NCBI RefSeq assembly: GCF_003992665.1
Contig: NZ_RZMX01000014.1
Span: forward strand, 62,001-126,000
Origin: Pelagibacterium montanilacus
Lineage (GTDB): Bacteria > Pseudomonadota > Alphaproteobacteria > Rhizobiales > Devosiaceae
DNA length: 64,000 bases
Direction: 5' to 3'
Shown here piece by piece: positions 19,292 through 28,025 of this stretch. The position numbers and the translations under genes were made by a program. The notes beneath the pieces are model-generated. The model saw only the letters and a list, made by a program, of their open reading frames with translations, did no database searches and was not told the DNA's origin. Position 1 is the first letter of the stretch. Each line of letters starts with the position of its first letter.

Positions 19292-20770
19292 CTATTGAAA
19301 CGCGGTTTCCGCGAAGCTGCGCAGTTTGCGGGAGTGGAGCCGCTCTGGCGGCTGCGCCCGCAGGATTTCCATGGCCTTGATGCCGATCAGCAGGTGGCGG
19401 TTGACCTGCGTGCGGTAGAAGTCCGACGCCATGCCGGGAAGTTTAAGTTCGCCGTGCAGCGGCTTGTCCGAAACGCACAACAGCGTGCCGTAGGGCACCC
19501 GGAACCGGAACCCGTTGGCGGCGATCGTCGCGCTCTCCATGTCCAGGGCGATCGCCCTGGACTGTGAGAGCCGCCGGGAAATCTCGGTCTGGTCGCGCAA
19601 TTCCCAGTTGCGGTTGTCGATGGTGAACACCGTGCCTGTGCGCATGATGGCCTTGGCCTCGAGCCCTTCGAGGTGGGTGACCTCGGTCACTGCGTCCTGG
19701 AGCGCGAGCTGGATTTCGGCGAGGGCCGGGATGGGTACGGTCACGGGCAGATCGTCGTCCAGGACATGGTCCTCGCGCACGTAGGCGTGCGCCAACACGT
19801 AATCGCCCAGCGACTGGGAGTTCCGCAGCCCCGCGCAGTGACCCAGCATCAGCCATGCATGTGGCCTCAGCACGGCGACGTGGTCGGTAGCGGTCTTGGC
19901 GTTGGACGGGCCCACGCCGATATTGATCATCGTGATGCCGCGGCCGTTCTTGCCCTTGAGGTGGTAGGCCGGCATCTGGGAGGCCCGGGCCGGGTGCGTC
20001 CCTGTGGTGCCGCCGCCAAGCCTGCTGTTGAGCGTGATCACATTGCCAGGTTCAACGAAGGAATCGTAGTCCGGGTGTCCTTCCTCCATCCACTGATGTG
20101 CGAGCCGGCTGAATTCCTCGATATAGAACTGGTAGTTCGTGAAGATCACGAAGTTCTGGAAATGCTCGGGCGAGGTGGCCATGTAGTGGCTGAGCCGGTG
20201 CAGCGAATAGTCCACGCGTGGTCCTGTGAAGGCGGCGAGCGGGTAGGGGCCGCCATTTGCGGGGATGAACGTGCCATTGGCGATCTCGTCGTCCATGTGA
20301 CCCAGATCGGGCACGTCGAAGAGGTCGCGCAGCGGCACGCCGATATCGACCAAGACTTCGCCTTCCACGCGCTCGCGCGGATCGACTGCAAAATGCAGCG
20401 GGATCGGCGTTTCGGATTCGCCGACTTCGATCTGCCCGCCATGGTTCTTTAAGATAAGGTCGAAATTCTCGACCAGATACTTCCTGAAGAGGTCCGGCTG
20501 GGTCACCGTGGTCTGATAAAGGCCGGGGCTATGGAGAAAGCCGTAGGCCAGGCGCGCGGACGCCTGATGCTGGTGGCTGACCGAACGCACCTGAACCACC
20601 GGATAGTGCGCCCGAACCTTTCCGGGAGGAACCTTGCCTTTGGTGAGGTTGCGCAGATGGGTCCTGATGAAGCCGGTGTTGCGGTCGTAGATTTCCTGAA
20701 CATACGACCAGGCCTCTTCGGCATCGGAGAAGGCCTTGAGCTGGAGCGGTTCGGGACTGACAAGCTTCAT
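19292..20770 (-). CDS. amn: AMP nucleosidase
   Basis: 492 residues. Hydrolyses AMP to adenine and ribose 5-phosphate, adjusting the adenylate pool. An N-terminal Amn-specific alpha/beta domain (about 1-170) precedes a nucleoside phosphorylase-type domain (about 230-470) with MINIGVGPSNAKTATDHVAVLRPH, GHCAGLRNSQ and the purine-site block ALDMESATIAANGFRF, followed by LCVSDKPLHGELK. These are signatures of the Amn family rather than of other PNP-like enzymes. Confidence 0.94.
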   Translation of the reverse strand: MKLVSPEPLQLKAFSDAEEAWSYVQEIYDRNTGFIRTHLRNLTKGKVPPGKVRAHYPVVQVRSVSHQHQASARLAYGFLHSPGLYQTTVTQPDLFRKYLVENFDLILKNHGGQIEVGESETPIPLHFAVDPRERVEGEVLVDIGVPLRDLFDVPDLGHMDDEIANGTFIPANGGPYPLAAFTGPRVDYSLHRLSHYMATSPEHFQNFVIFTNYQFYIEEFSRLAHQWMEEGHPDYDSFVEPGNVITLNSRLGGGTTGTHPARASQMPAYHLKGKNGRGITMINIGVGPSNAKTATDHVAVLRPHAWLMLGHCAGLRNSQSLGDYVLAHAYVREDHVLDDDLPVTVPIPALAEIQLALQDAVTEVTHLEGLEAKAIMRTGTVFTIDNRNWELRDQTEISRRLSQSRAIALDMESATIAANGFRFRVPYGTLLCVSDKPLHGELKLPGMASDFYRTQVNRHLLIGIKAMEILRAQPPERLHSRKLRSFAETAFQ

Positions 20771-20916
20771 ATGCGAACGGTCCTTCTTCTTGTTGTTCTC
20801 GCCATGTCAGAATCGATGCCAGTTCGCGCCCGCGAACGCAATCGGTGATCGATATGCGCCCTGTTTATCACAGTTCGGTGATTGGTCCTTTTAACGCCGC
20901 AATGTACGACGATATC

Positions 20917-21061
20917 TTGGGGGTCTGCTGATACTGGCAAACGAGCCCATGCGACAGTAGACATGAACTTCCACTGCAGTCCCCCAAGCCCTCAACAGCG
21001 CGGTGGAAGTGTCAAAAGGAGGTCGCAGTCGTCCGCCCGGCGCTGCGGCCTCTCTTTTTTT
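20917..21061 (+). ncRNA. Possible trans-acting small RNA
   Basis: The plus strand between the 5' end of amn and the 3' end of the next minus-strand gene holds consecutive hairpins ending in an intrinsic terminator. They are CTGCTG/CAGTAG (20925-20960 region); ACTTCCAC (20967-20974) pairing perfectly with GTGGAAGT (21003-21010) around a C-rich loop containing CCCCCAAGCCCTC; and GGTCGCAG/CTGCGGCC (21021-21050) followed by TCTC and seven T residues. No plus-strand protein gene precedes this terminator, so a short independent transcript is the simplest explanation. Many alphaproteobacterial sRNAs expose C-rich loops that pair with Shine-Dalgarno regions. No convincing promoter could be read, and the 5' end is a guess. 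It could instead be a bidirectional terminator for the minus-strand gene. Confidence 0.4.
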
Positions 21062-21672
21062 CATTCGTAATCAACCAGCCGCTCCAGTTCGATCTCGCCG
21101 TCATAGGTGGCATCGACATCGTAGGTCTTGAGGCTGAACTCACCCCGGGTGAACCTCCATACGCCGAGCGATGACGCATCGCCCAGCCCGCGCCAATAAC
21201 CGTTCGAGGTGATGGTGCCCGTTTCGGGATCGAACTCGGAATTGGTCAACGTGTTCTGGGTCCGGAATCCGGTGATCGTCATGCTCTCCACGGCCTTGTC
21301 GTAATCGTCGTCCTGATAGCGGATGTCGAGCTCTGGAACGGCGAAGGCGACCGGGGAAGCGCCGTTGTAGTCGTCCTCGATATAATAGACGAACTGAACG
21401 TTGTAGGCGCCGGCACTGCAAAAATAGCGATGCAGCGTCACCACCGAATCGGTGTCCGAGTACTCCTCCCGCCAGCTCAACTCCCAGCTCTCTGCGGGAA
21501 AATCCTCGCTTCCCACGAGGTCGGACCAGAAGCACGTCTGGGCGAAGGCGGTTCGGAAATGCTCCTCTGCGCTCACAAGGGGCGGAGTATCTTCTTCGAT
21601 ATCATCCTGGGCGATAGCCGCGGCCGGAATGAGCAGCAGGCTGGCAATCGCGAGAAATGAAACGCGGATCAT
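21061..21672 (-). CDS. Secreted protein of unknown function
   Basis: 203 residues beginning with a clear Sec signal peptide (MIRVSFLAIASLLLIPAAA, cleavage near AIAQ). The mature part is acidic, rich in beta-prone Y, T and D residues, and has two cysteines (in QTCFWSDL and RYFCSAG) that might form a disulfide. The C-terminal third (GYWRGLGDASSLGVWRFTRGEF) vaguely recalls DUF1176 periplasmic proteins but lacks their cysteines, so no family is claimed. The start at 21672 is preferred over 21690 because AAGGAAG lies upstream. Confidence 0.75.
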   Translation of the reverse strand: MIRVSFLAIASLLLIPAAAIAQDDIEEDTPPLVSAEEHFRTAFAQTCFWSDLVGSEDFPAESWELSWREEYSDTDSVVTLHRYFCSAGAYNVQFVYYIEDDYNGASPVAFAVPELDIRYQDDDYDKAVESMTITGFRTQNTLTNSEFDPETGTITSNGYWRGLGDASSLGVWRFTRGEFSLKTYDVDATYDGEIELERLVDYE

Positions 21673-21745
21673 GAGAGGCTTCCTTGGCATGGGTCTGGAC
21701 CGGGCGCCAGAGTGCGCCCGGTCCAGACGATCCGCCATCCCCCGT

Positions 21746-23002
21746 TCAGGTCCATTCACCCTTGCGGAAAACCGGCACCCGCTCGCCCGACGCAGTGATC
21801 CCGTCGATGTCGATCTCTCCCGATCCGATCATCCAGTCGATGTGGATCAGGCTGGAATTGCCACCCTGCTGTTTTATGGCATCGGGCGTGAGCGACCCGC
21901 TGTTCTCGAAGCACTCCGAATAGCATTGGCCCAGCGCGATGTGGCAGGCCGCGTTCTCGTCAAAGAGGGTGTTGTAAAACAGAATTCCCGACTGCGAGAT
22001 CGGGGACGAATGGGGCACCAGCGCCACTTCCCCCAGCCGGCGGGCGCCCTCGTCGGTGTCCAGCACCTTCTGGAGCACCGCTTCGCCCTTGCTGGCCTTG
22101 GCCGAGACGATACGACCCTCCTCAAAAGTCACCTCGATCTCATCGATCAGCGTCCCCTGGTGGGAGAGCGGCTTGGTCGAGCGCACATGACCGTTCACGC
22201 GCCGCGCGTGCGGGGTGGTGAAGACTTCCTCCGTCGGGATATTGGGATTGCAAGTGATCCCGTTCTTGGCAGGGCTCGCACCGCCCTTCCAGGCGTGCCC
22301 ATCGGCCAGACCGACCGTGAGGTCGGTGCCGGGGCCGGTAAAGTGCAGGGCGTCGAAGCGCTGCGCGTTGAGCCAGTCGCGGCGGCGGTGAAGGGTCGCG
22401 TTATGGTCGGCCCATGCCGCTACGGGGTCGTCCGCATCCACCCGCGACGCCGCGAAGATCGCCTTGGCCAGCTTGGCGATCGCTATATCCAGAGGCTCGT
22501 TGGGAAACACCACCTTCGCCCAGGCCGGGTTGGGGAAGGAGACGATGTTCCAGTTGGTCTCGAAGGTGACGATCTTTTCCATCGCCGGCTTGTAGGCAAT
22601 GGAATTGGCCTTGTTGGCGCGCGAGACCTTGTCGGGGTCCTCATTGGCCAGCATCAGCGGATTGTCGCCGGCGATGGCGAGCCGCGCGGTATTGGACCCG
22701 AACGCCTTGGCCATGCCCTCGTAGAGCCAGCCATTGGCCTTGTCGAAGCTCTCGTCGGGGGCGTTGCGGTAGCGCGCGAGGGTCGTGACCTCGTCGGAAT
22801 AGAGCGTTGTCACGATGCCCGCCCCGGCCTTGTAGGCATGCTCGGTGATCAGCCTGACCAACGGCAACGCAGCGAGCGGCGCGGTCATCAGCAGGTCCTG
22901 GCCGGGCGCCAGTCCAAGGCCGGTATGGACCGCGACGCGCGCGAGCTTATCGAGCTTGTCCGCGTCGATGGGCAGTTCGGGCAGGGGCGGTTCGATGGTC
23001 AT
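21746..23002 (-). CDS. M29-family metallo-aminopeptidase
   Basis: 418 residues, the normal length for AmpS/AmpT-type peptidases. These cytoplasmic enzymes use a two-metal site to remove N-terminal residues. Expected ligands are visible: E in TEEVFT, E in LGEVALV, H in ACHIALGQCY and the H-D pair in SLIHIDWMIGS. The start at 23002 is chosen for its AAGAAGG ribosome site; an ATG at 23035 would add eleven residues (MDLFHLTKKAP). It is followed by the secreted-protein gene 73 bases later and preceded by a Sel1-repeat gene on the same strand. Confidence 0.9.
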   Translation of the reverse strand: MTIEPPLPELPIDADKLDKLARVAVHTGLGLAPGQDLLMTAPLAALPLVRLITEHAYKAGAGIVTTLYSDEVTTLARYRNAPDESFDKANGWLYEGMAKAFGSNTARLAIAGDNPLMLANEDPDKVSRANKANSIAYKPAMEKIVTFETNWNIVSFPNPAWAKVVFPNEPLDIAIAKLAKAIFAASRVDADDPVAAWADHNATLHRRRDWLNAQRFDALHFTGPGTDLTVGLADGHAWKGGASPAKNGITCNPNIPTEEVFTTPHARRVNGHVRSTKPLSHQGTLIDEIEVTFEEGRIVSAKASKGEAVLQKVLDTDEGARRLGEVALVPHSSPISQSGILFYNTLFDENAACHIALGQCYSECFENSGSLTPDAIKQQGGNSSLIHIDWMIGSGEIDIDGITASGERVPVFRKGEWT

Positions 23003-23112
23003 GGGCGCCTTCTTGGTCAGATGGAACAGGTCCATCGAACCTAGCGGCTTGCCCCGACGTGGGAAAGAGGCTGCGCGCGGCAGATGCGCGCAACCCGGGA
23101 TTGCCAGAAGCC

Positions 23113-24123
23113 TTAAAGCTCGGCTTCGAGCCGCTCGACCGCTTCCTGGGCCTGGGCGTCACCCATTTCGGCGGCGCGGCGATAATGATCGAGCGCCTCC
23201 TTGATATCGGGCTCGCCGCCGATGCCCTGTTCGGCGAAATAGCCGAGCATGAAATAGCCTTCGGGGTTGTCCGCCTCCGCCGCCTCGCGGGCATGGGCAA
23301 GGGCTTCGTCAGCATCGATATCGAGTCCGAACTCCTCGAAGGATAGAGTTGCCAGGCCGATCGATCCGCTCGCCGACCCGGCGGCCCGGGCCTTTTCGAA
23401 CCATTCGCGCGCGGCAGCCGGATCGGCGGGCACGCCCAGCCCGTCGGCATAGGTCCAGCCGATATCGGCGTAGGCTTCCGGGTAGCCTGCTTCCCCTGCA
23501 GCCTCGAGGAGAACGATTGCCTGTCCGGGGTCGGCCTCCACGCCCTCGCCATCTCGATAAAGAATGGCCAGTTCGCGCATCGCCGGCGCGAATCCCTGTT
23601 CCGCGGCGGCGCCGTAGAGCTCGACCGCGCGCGCGGGATTCTCTTCAACCCCTTCGCCCCAGACATAGCTCATCGCCAGCGCGTACTGGCCAAGCGCGTA
23701 GCCCTGGTCAGCCGACGCCGTCAGCAACTCGGCGGAGCGGTCCAGATCGACCTCCACCCCGGCGCCCACCACATGCATGTCGCCAAATATCTGCTGGGCC
23801 ATCGCGTTTCCGGCTTTCGCCGCCATCTGCACATGCGGCACCACGGCCTCGTAGTCGCCTGCGGTGTAGTAGGCGCGCGCGAGCCATGCGCGCACATCCA
23901 TGTCCTCCGGGTCGGCCTCAACGGCAGCAAGGCACGAAGCGATGGCCGCTTCCACGTCCATGTCGGACTGATCTCGTCCGATGTCTTCATAGCCCGGCTG
24001 GAAGGGGCTTGCCGCCGCAGCGGCGCAGCTGGACTTGTCTTGAACCGACGCTGGTGTGGCGGTGGCCGAAAGGATCACAAGCGCCAGGGCTGCGGCGCGG
24101 GCGGGAGACGGAGAGCGAGTCAT
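23113..24123 (-). CDS. Secreted Sel1/TPR-repeat protein
   Basis: 336 residues. A signal peptide (about 1-26, ending near TPASVQ) is followed by tandem Sel1-like repeats of about 36 residues, recognisable by A..GYA.GQYALA, GVEENPARAVELYGAAAEQG, GVEADPGQAIVLLEAAGEAG and GEPDIKEALDHYRRAAEMGD. These helical repeats mediate protein-protein contacts, often in the periplasm or envelope. No partner is implied by the neighbours. The start at 24123 has GAGGAA about 11 bases upstream. Confidence 0.87.
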   Translation of the reverse strand: MTRSPSPARAAALALVILSATATPASVQDKSSCAAAAASPFQPGYEDIGRDQSDMDVEAAIASCLAAVEADPEDMDVRAWLARAYYTAGDYEAVVPHVQMAAKAGNAMAQQIFGDMHVVGAGVEVDLDRSAELLTASADQGYALGQYALAMSYVWGEGVEENPARAVELYGAAAEQGFAPAMRELAILYRDGEGVEADPGQAIVLLEAAGEAGYPEAYADIGWTYADGLGVPADPAAAREWFEKARAAGSASGSIGLATLSFEEFGLDIDADEALAHAREAAEADNPEGYFMLGYFAEQGIGGEPDIKEALDHYRRAAEMGDAQAQEAVERLEAEL

Positions 24124-24305
24124 GACGCGGTCGGTTCCTCGATTTGGCGGACGGGCCAGCGGTCCGCGCGCGCGATTCCCCATGAACCGCATCGAGTTTT
24201 ATGGCGCCAGTCCGTGCCGTTGTGAACCTCCCCGGTCAGGGGGTGCTTGCATCGCCGCTGCGGCCGGTCCATGACGGCATTTCACGGCAGGATCGGGCGG
24301 GGACA

Positions 24306-25520
24306 ATGACGCGGCGCATCGGCATCATCGGAGGCGGGCCTGCGGGGCTGATGGCGGCGGAGGTGCTGTCCGCTGCCGGATGCGCGGTGCGACTCTTTGA
24401 GGCCATGCCCACCGTCGGGCGCAAGCTGCTTATGGCGGGCAAGTCCGGGCTCAACATCGCCCATGCCGAGCCTGACGCCGCCCAGATGCCCCGCTACGGC
24501 GCCGCTGCCGAACGGCTCGCCAAGACGCTTGCAGCCTTCCCCGCGCCCGCCGTCCGTGCCTGGGCCGATGGGTTGGGGGCCGAGACCTTCGTGGGTTCGT
24601 CGGGGCGCATCTTCCCGCGCGCCATGAAGGCCTCGCCGCTCCTGCGCGCCTGGCTGGCCCGGCTGGAGGGGCAGGGCGTTTCGATTCTCACCCGCCACCG
24701 CTGGGTAGGGTTTGGCCAAGGCACTGACAGTACGCCAGCCCTGCACTTCGAGACGCCCGATGGCCCCCGCACCGAGCAGTTCGATGCCGTGATCCTCGCC
24801 CTTGGCGGCGCGAGCTGGCCGCGGCTGGGGTCAGATGCCGCGTGGGTGCCCTGGCTTGTTGGCCATGGCATTCCGGTGCGACCCTTTCGTCCCGCCAATT
24901 GCGGGTTCGATGTGGACTGGTCCCAGGCTATTGTCGACCGGTTTGCCGGGCAGCCGGTCAAGGCGGTTGCCGCGACATCGGCAATGGGCACGTCGCAGGG
25001 CGAATTCGTCATAACGCGCCGGGGCATCGAAGGCAGCCTCGTTTACGCTCACGCCGCCGCCTTGCGTGACGCGCTCGACGAGACCGGCGCGGCCACGCTG
25101 ATGCTGGACCTGATGGCCGGCCGTCCCGAGGCCCGTATCGCGCGCGACATCGAGAAGGCCGGAGCGAAGGCCAGTTTCGCCAACAGGCTGCGCAAGGCCG
25201 GCCTCGACCCGGTGAAGGTGGCGCTGTTGCGCGAGTTCTCGACCGATGCCCAACGGGCGAACCCCGACGCTCTGGCCCGATGCATCAAGACCCTGCCATT
25301 GGCCGTCGCCGGTACGCGCCCGATCGCGGAAGCCATCTCGAGCGCAGGCGGCGTCGCCTGGGAGGCAGTCAACGACAGTCTCATGCTCGGAGCCCTGCCG
25401 GGCGTCTTCGTTGCCGGGGAGATGCTCGACTGGGAAGCGCCGACCGGCGGTTATCTCCTGACCGCCTGCCTTGCCACGGGGCGCCGGGCGGGCCTGGGCG
25501 TGGCCGACTGGCTGGCTTAA
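24306..25520 (+). CDS. HI0933/YhiN-like flavoprotein (TIGR03862-type)
   Basis: 404 residues. The dinucleotide-binding motif RIGIIGGGPAGLMAAEVL at the start and the block GRKLLMAGKSGLNIAH at about 40-55 are characteristic of the HI0933 (YhiN) FAD family. A second FAD-contact region lies near the end (GGVAWEAVNDSLML...VFVAGEMLDWEAPTGGY). The reaction is unknown; relatives are annotated only as NAD(P)/FAD-dependent oxidoreductases. The ATG at 24306 is the family start. Its last four bases overlap the 3' end of the convergent GFA-protein gene. Confidence 0.9.
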   Translation: MTRRIGIIGGGPAGLMAAEVLSAAGCAVRLFEAMPTVGRKLLMAGKSGLNIAHAEPDAAQMPRYGAAAERLAKTLAAFPAPAVRAWADGLGAETFVGSSGRIFPRAMKASPLLRAWLARLEGQGVSILTRHRWVGFGQGTDSTPALHFETPDGPRTEQFDAVILALGGASWPRLGSDAAWVPWLVGHGIPVRPFRPANCGFDVDWSQAIVDRFAGQPVKAVAATSAMGTSQGEFVITRRGIEGSLVYAHAAALRDALDETGAATLMLDLMAGRPEARIARDIEKAGAKASFANRLRKAGLDPVKVALLREFSTDAQRANPDALARCIKTLPLAVAGTRPIAEAISSAGGVAWEAVNDSLMLGALPGVFVAGEMLDWEAPTGGYLLTACLATGRRAGLGVADWLA

Positions 25521-25906
25521 TCTCTGCGTCCGCTGCTCTCACGGTCGCGTGTGTAATGGTGCTCGAGCGGGAAGGGCGGCAGCCAGGGTTCGCGGCGGAT
25601 CGTCCAGTTCTCATAGGTGGGAACCAGTTGACCGGGGTTATCGAGCGACCCCAGATGCACCTCGATTTCGTCGCCCGAGCGCGCAAAGACCGATGATCCG
25701 CAGCTTGGGCAGAAATGCCGGCCCTTGTACTCGGCGGTGTCTCCGGTGATCGACACCGCGCTATCCGGGAAGATCGCTGCGGCATAGAACACCGCCCCAT
25801 GATGCTTGCGGCAGTCCATGCAATGGCAGAGCCCAACCCGATAGGGCTCGCCCCTTGCCTCGATCCGCACCGCTCCGCACAGGCATCCGCCGGTGAGCGT
25901 GTTCAT
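25517..25906 (-). CDS. GFA/CENP-V zinc-domain protein
   Basis: 129 residues. All seven cysteines of the GFA (glutathione-dependent formaldehyde-activating enzyme-like) fold are present: C8 and C10 (GCLCGAV), C27, C29 and C32 (LCHCMDC), C66 and C69 (FCPSCGSSVF). They bind one structural and one labile zinc. Real formaldehyde activation is doubtful for most members, so no substrate is claimed. The start at 25906 has AAAGGAAAA upstream. Confidence 0.92.
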   Translation of the reverse strand: MNTLTGGCLCGAVRIEARGEPYRVGLCHCMDCRKHHGAVFYAAAIFPDSAVSITGDTAEYKGRHFCPSCGSSVFARSGDEIEVHLGSLDNPGQLVPTYENWTIRREPWLPPFPLEHHYTRDRESSGRRD

Positions 25907-26033
25907 GGCTGTTTTCCTTTCTTCCGTCCGAGCCCGATAACGCCCCGGCCGCGATTGCGATCCTATCCCGCTTGAGCGCACCGGATCGATTGTGTAACCG
26001 GGGACGCTCGTTCCTTCATCCCGGTATGTGTCC

Positions 26034-26507
26034 ATGAGCCTTTCGTCCGTCCGCTCCTTCCTTGCCGAACGCGCGCCCGAGATCGCAATCATCGAAACTT
26101 CGGCGAGCAGCGCAACCGTGCCGCTTGCAGCCCAAGCCCATGGTGTGGAGCCGGCGCAGATCGCCAAAACGCTCTCGCTGCGGGTCGGCGATGCGGTGGT
26201 GCTCGTGGTCACCAGCGGCACCGCGCGGCTCGACAACAAGAAGGCGCGCGCCGTGTTCGGAGGCAAGGTCAGGATGCTCGGGCTTGACGAGGTCGAGGCC
26301 GTGACCGGCCACCCGGTGGGTGGGGTGTGCCCTTTCGGGCTCGCAGCGCCCATCCCGGTTTATTGCGACATCAGCCTGAAGGCGTTCGACGTCGTGGTCC
26401 CCGCCGCAGGCAGTCCCAATTCTGCCCTGCGCATCGCGCCAGACCGGCTGGCCGAGATCACCGAGGCCCAATGGGTGGATGTGGGGCAGGCGCCCCCGGC
26501 CGACTGA
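26034..26507 (+). CDS. YbaK/ProX-like aminoacyl-tRNA deacylase domain protein
   Basis: 157 residues forming one YbaK/EbsC domain: SSATVPLAAQAHGVEPAQIAKTL, then LVVTSGTARLDNKKARAVFG, the loop TGHPVGGVCPFGL that lines the active site, and a final strand-helix. Family members hydrolyse mischarged Cys- or Ala-tRNA(Pro). Which tRNA this one edits cannot be told. A GTG two codons earlier (26028) could also serve as start. It is divergent from the GFA-protein gene. Confidence 0.88.
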   Translation: MSLSSVRSFLAERAPEIAIIETSASSATVPLAAQAHGVEPAQIAKTLSLRVGDAVVLVVTSGTARLDNKKARAVFGGKVRMLGLDEVEAVTGHPVGGVCPFGLAAPIPVYCDISLKAFDVVVPAAGSPNSALRIAPDRLAEITEAQWVDVGQAPPAD

Positions 26508-26619
26508 TCCATCCGCGATCGCGCCCATCCTCGTCCCGCAGAAGGCATGTTCTCCATGGCGGGCAGAGCGATCTGTGCTAATCGGGCTGCAAAACCGCAT
26601 TGAAAAAGGAGACCGGCCC

Positions 26620-26853
26620 ATGAGCGAGCCGACCGTAGCCCAGGCAACCGACACCATCTACGCATCGCTGCAGGCGGACAACGCCGACATCGACGCCCAC
26701 ATCGCCACCCTCAAGCAGGCCATGGCCCGCGAGGGCGTCACCGAGGCTGTCTTCGACCCCACCAAGCTGGCCCAGAACAACCGCTCGGGCCGCAAGACCA
26801 TGCAGGCCTATTTCCGCCAGCGCGGGGTCAAGGTGCGGTTCGAGGAGGCTTGA
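26620..26853 (+). CDS. Small conserved-looking protein, unknown function
   Basis: 77 residues with a very good ribosome site (AAAAAGGAGA eight bases before the ATG). The protein is predicted mostly helical and soluble: a first half with ADNADIDAHIATLKQAMAREG and a basic second half (NNRSGRKTMQAYFRQRGVKVRFEEA) that might touch nucleic acid. No domain recognised. It lies 112 bases after the YbaK-like gene and directly before a degenerate repeat. Confidence 0.7.
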   Translation: MSEPTVAQATDTIYASLQADNADIDAHIATLKQAMAREGVTEAVFDPTKLAQNNRSGRKTMQAYFRQRGVKVRFEEA

Positions 26854-26903
26854 AGCGGTTCGGGGAAAATGCCTGTGCCAGACCCTGATCCGGGATGGTC
26901 GCA

Positions 26904-26980
26904 TTTTTCCGGTCCGGAAACGCGACACATCAAAGGCTTGGAGCGCCTCATCTGATTGCATCAGAACAGGATCTGCTCCA
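26904..26980 (+). repeat. Interspersed palindromic repeat, degenerate copy C
   Basis: Shares with copies A and B the string TCCGGAAACGCGACA, then CATCAAAGGCTTGGAGC and the end ATCAGAACAGGATCTGCTCC. The palindrome has decayed to TCTGAT-TGC-ATCAGA, and the left part of the element is not recognisable. Confidence 0.65.
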
Positions 26981-27006
26981 GGCGGCTTTGAAATTCGCCA
27001 TCCTGT

Positions 27007-27186
27007 CTAATCGAAAGTGGCCCAGAGGCCTGCGAGAATATCGGGATCGTTCCAGACCATCCAGGCGCCGACAGCGAGGGCCAGGATAATGGCGATGCCG
27101 AACAGCTTTCGCATCATGGCAAAGACCAGCCACAGCACCACGACAGCCGCGAGGCCGTAAATCAGAATCGAGGGGTCGTCGGTCAT
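27007..27186 (-). CDS. 59-residue membrane protein
   Basis: A short gene starting MTDDPSILIYGLAAVVV. It has two hydrophobic stretches (about residues 7-25 and 29-46) separated by MMRK, and ends in NDPDILAGLWATFD, an arrangement typical of small inner-membrane proteins. Nothing in the sequence gives a function. Codon use is GC-rich like the housekeeping genes, unlike the AT-rich gene upstream of it. Confidence 0.6.
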   Translation of the reverse strand: MTDDPSILIYGLAAVVVLWLVFAMMRKLFGIAIILALAVGAWMVWNDPDILAGLWATFD

Positions 27187-27353
27187 CGCAGCGCGGCTCC
27201 AGAATCATAATTTGCGAACGCGCCCGGCTTGTCGCCCATCTGAGCGGGATCTGTCGATAGGTGAATGGGGCTCTCCAATGTCCCTCACGGCACGGCTAAC
27301 TTCGACATACTGGGTTGAGAACTGGCGGTAGGCGTTCAGCCAAATTGTATAGG

Positions 27354-27491
27354 CTACGTTCTATTTGCAATTTTTTCGATGTTCTTCGAGATATCCCTTA
27401 GATGATCTTCGAGATTTTTTAGAGCAGCAACATCAGAATATGGGTTCGTATCTATTAGACAATGTTCTCTATATATGTGCGCGTTGAATGC
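27354..27491 (-). pseudogene. In-frame continuation beyond TAA of the accessory membrane gene
   Basis: Directly after the TAA at 27492-27494 the same reading frame stays open for 45 more codons until TAG at 27354-27356. The translation is protein-like, including an amphipathic helix (ALKNLEDHLRDISKNIEKIA). In proteins of this general layout, as I recall them, a strand with a conserved tyrosine precedes a segment like this, so the TAA may replace a TAC or TAT. Nonsense mutation is the simplest reading. Confidence 0.5.
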
Positions 27492-28025
27492 TTATTCAGC
27501 GCTGATGGTGAAACTCGATGGCGTTCGATCAGAATCCATATTAAAGCCCTGGGAAAGGTAGAACGATATTTTTTCTCCTGGTGCGAAGTGAGAGATTGTT
27601 CTCGTGAAGGCGCTGGAATCCTTAATGTTCCTTCGATCACCAAATTCAAAAAAATCTTTGTCTATCCCGAGGCGCAGATTTTTTGCTGGCGATCGACCAA
27701 TATTTTCTATTTCCGGCATGAAAATGACTCCCGCGTATGTGTTGAGCCTGGCGATAACGAAGGGCCTAACGGTTTGCGCATATTGATCGGTGGCAGCAGA
27801 TATTTGTCGCGCTGCTGCTCTCAGCGCAACATTGCCAGCAATGATTGCTGCTATAAGTGTAAAAATGCCGGTTAGAAGGGTTTGCCATTCTTTCAAACCA
27901 TCGAGGAGGCAATGCGTTTCGACTGCACTGCAGGCCTGATATGCATACGCAAACCAGAGTAACGCAATCACACCAAACATAATGATTATGAAAACGTAGT
28001 CTTCCCGGTCAGGCCGTTTTCTCAT
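27492..28025 (-). CDS. Accessory membrane protein, probably truncated by a nonsense codon
   Basis: 177 codons to TAA. Two membrane helices (about residues 10-28 and 49-68), then a helix (RAAARQISAATDQYAQTV) and a beta-rich domain with RPFVIARLNTY and EIENIGRSPAKNLRLGI, as in a common but uncharacterised family of two-helix membrane proteins found in accessory DNA. Codon use is AT-rich, unlike the neighbours. The frame continues for 45 sense codons past the stop, so the original protein was likely about 222 residues. Ribosome site weak (GGGGCGACC). Confidence 0.6.
   Translation of the reverse strand: MRKRPDREDYVFIIIMFGVIALLWFAYAYQACSAVETHCLLDGLKEWQTLLTGIFTLIAAIIAGNVALRAAARQISAATDQYAQTVRPFVIARLNTYAGVIFMPEIENIGRSPAKNLRLGIDKDFFEFGDRRNIKDSSAFTRTISHFAPGEKISFYLSQGFNMDSDRTPSSFTISAE

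Noticed and set aside
26948-27208. 86-codon minus-strand frame of Arg/His-rich protein
   Set aside because: Another phase (27007-27186) gives a convincing two-helix membrane protein; this one is noise.
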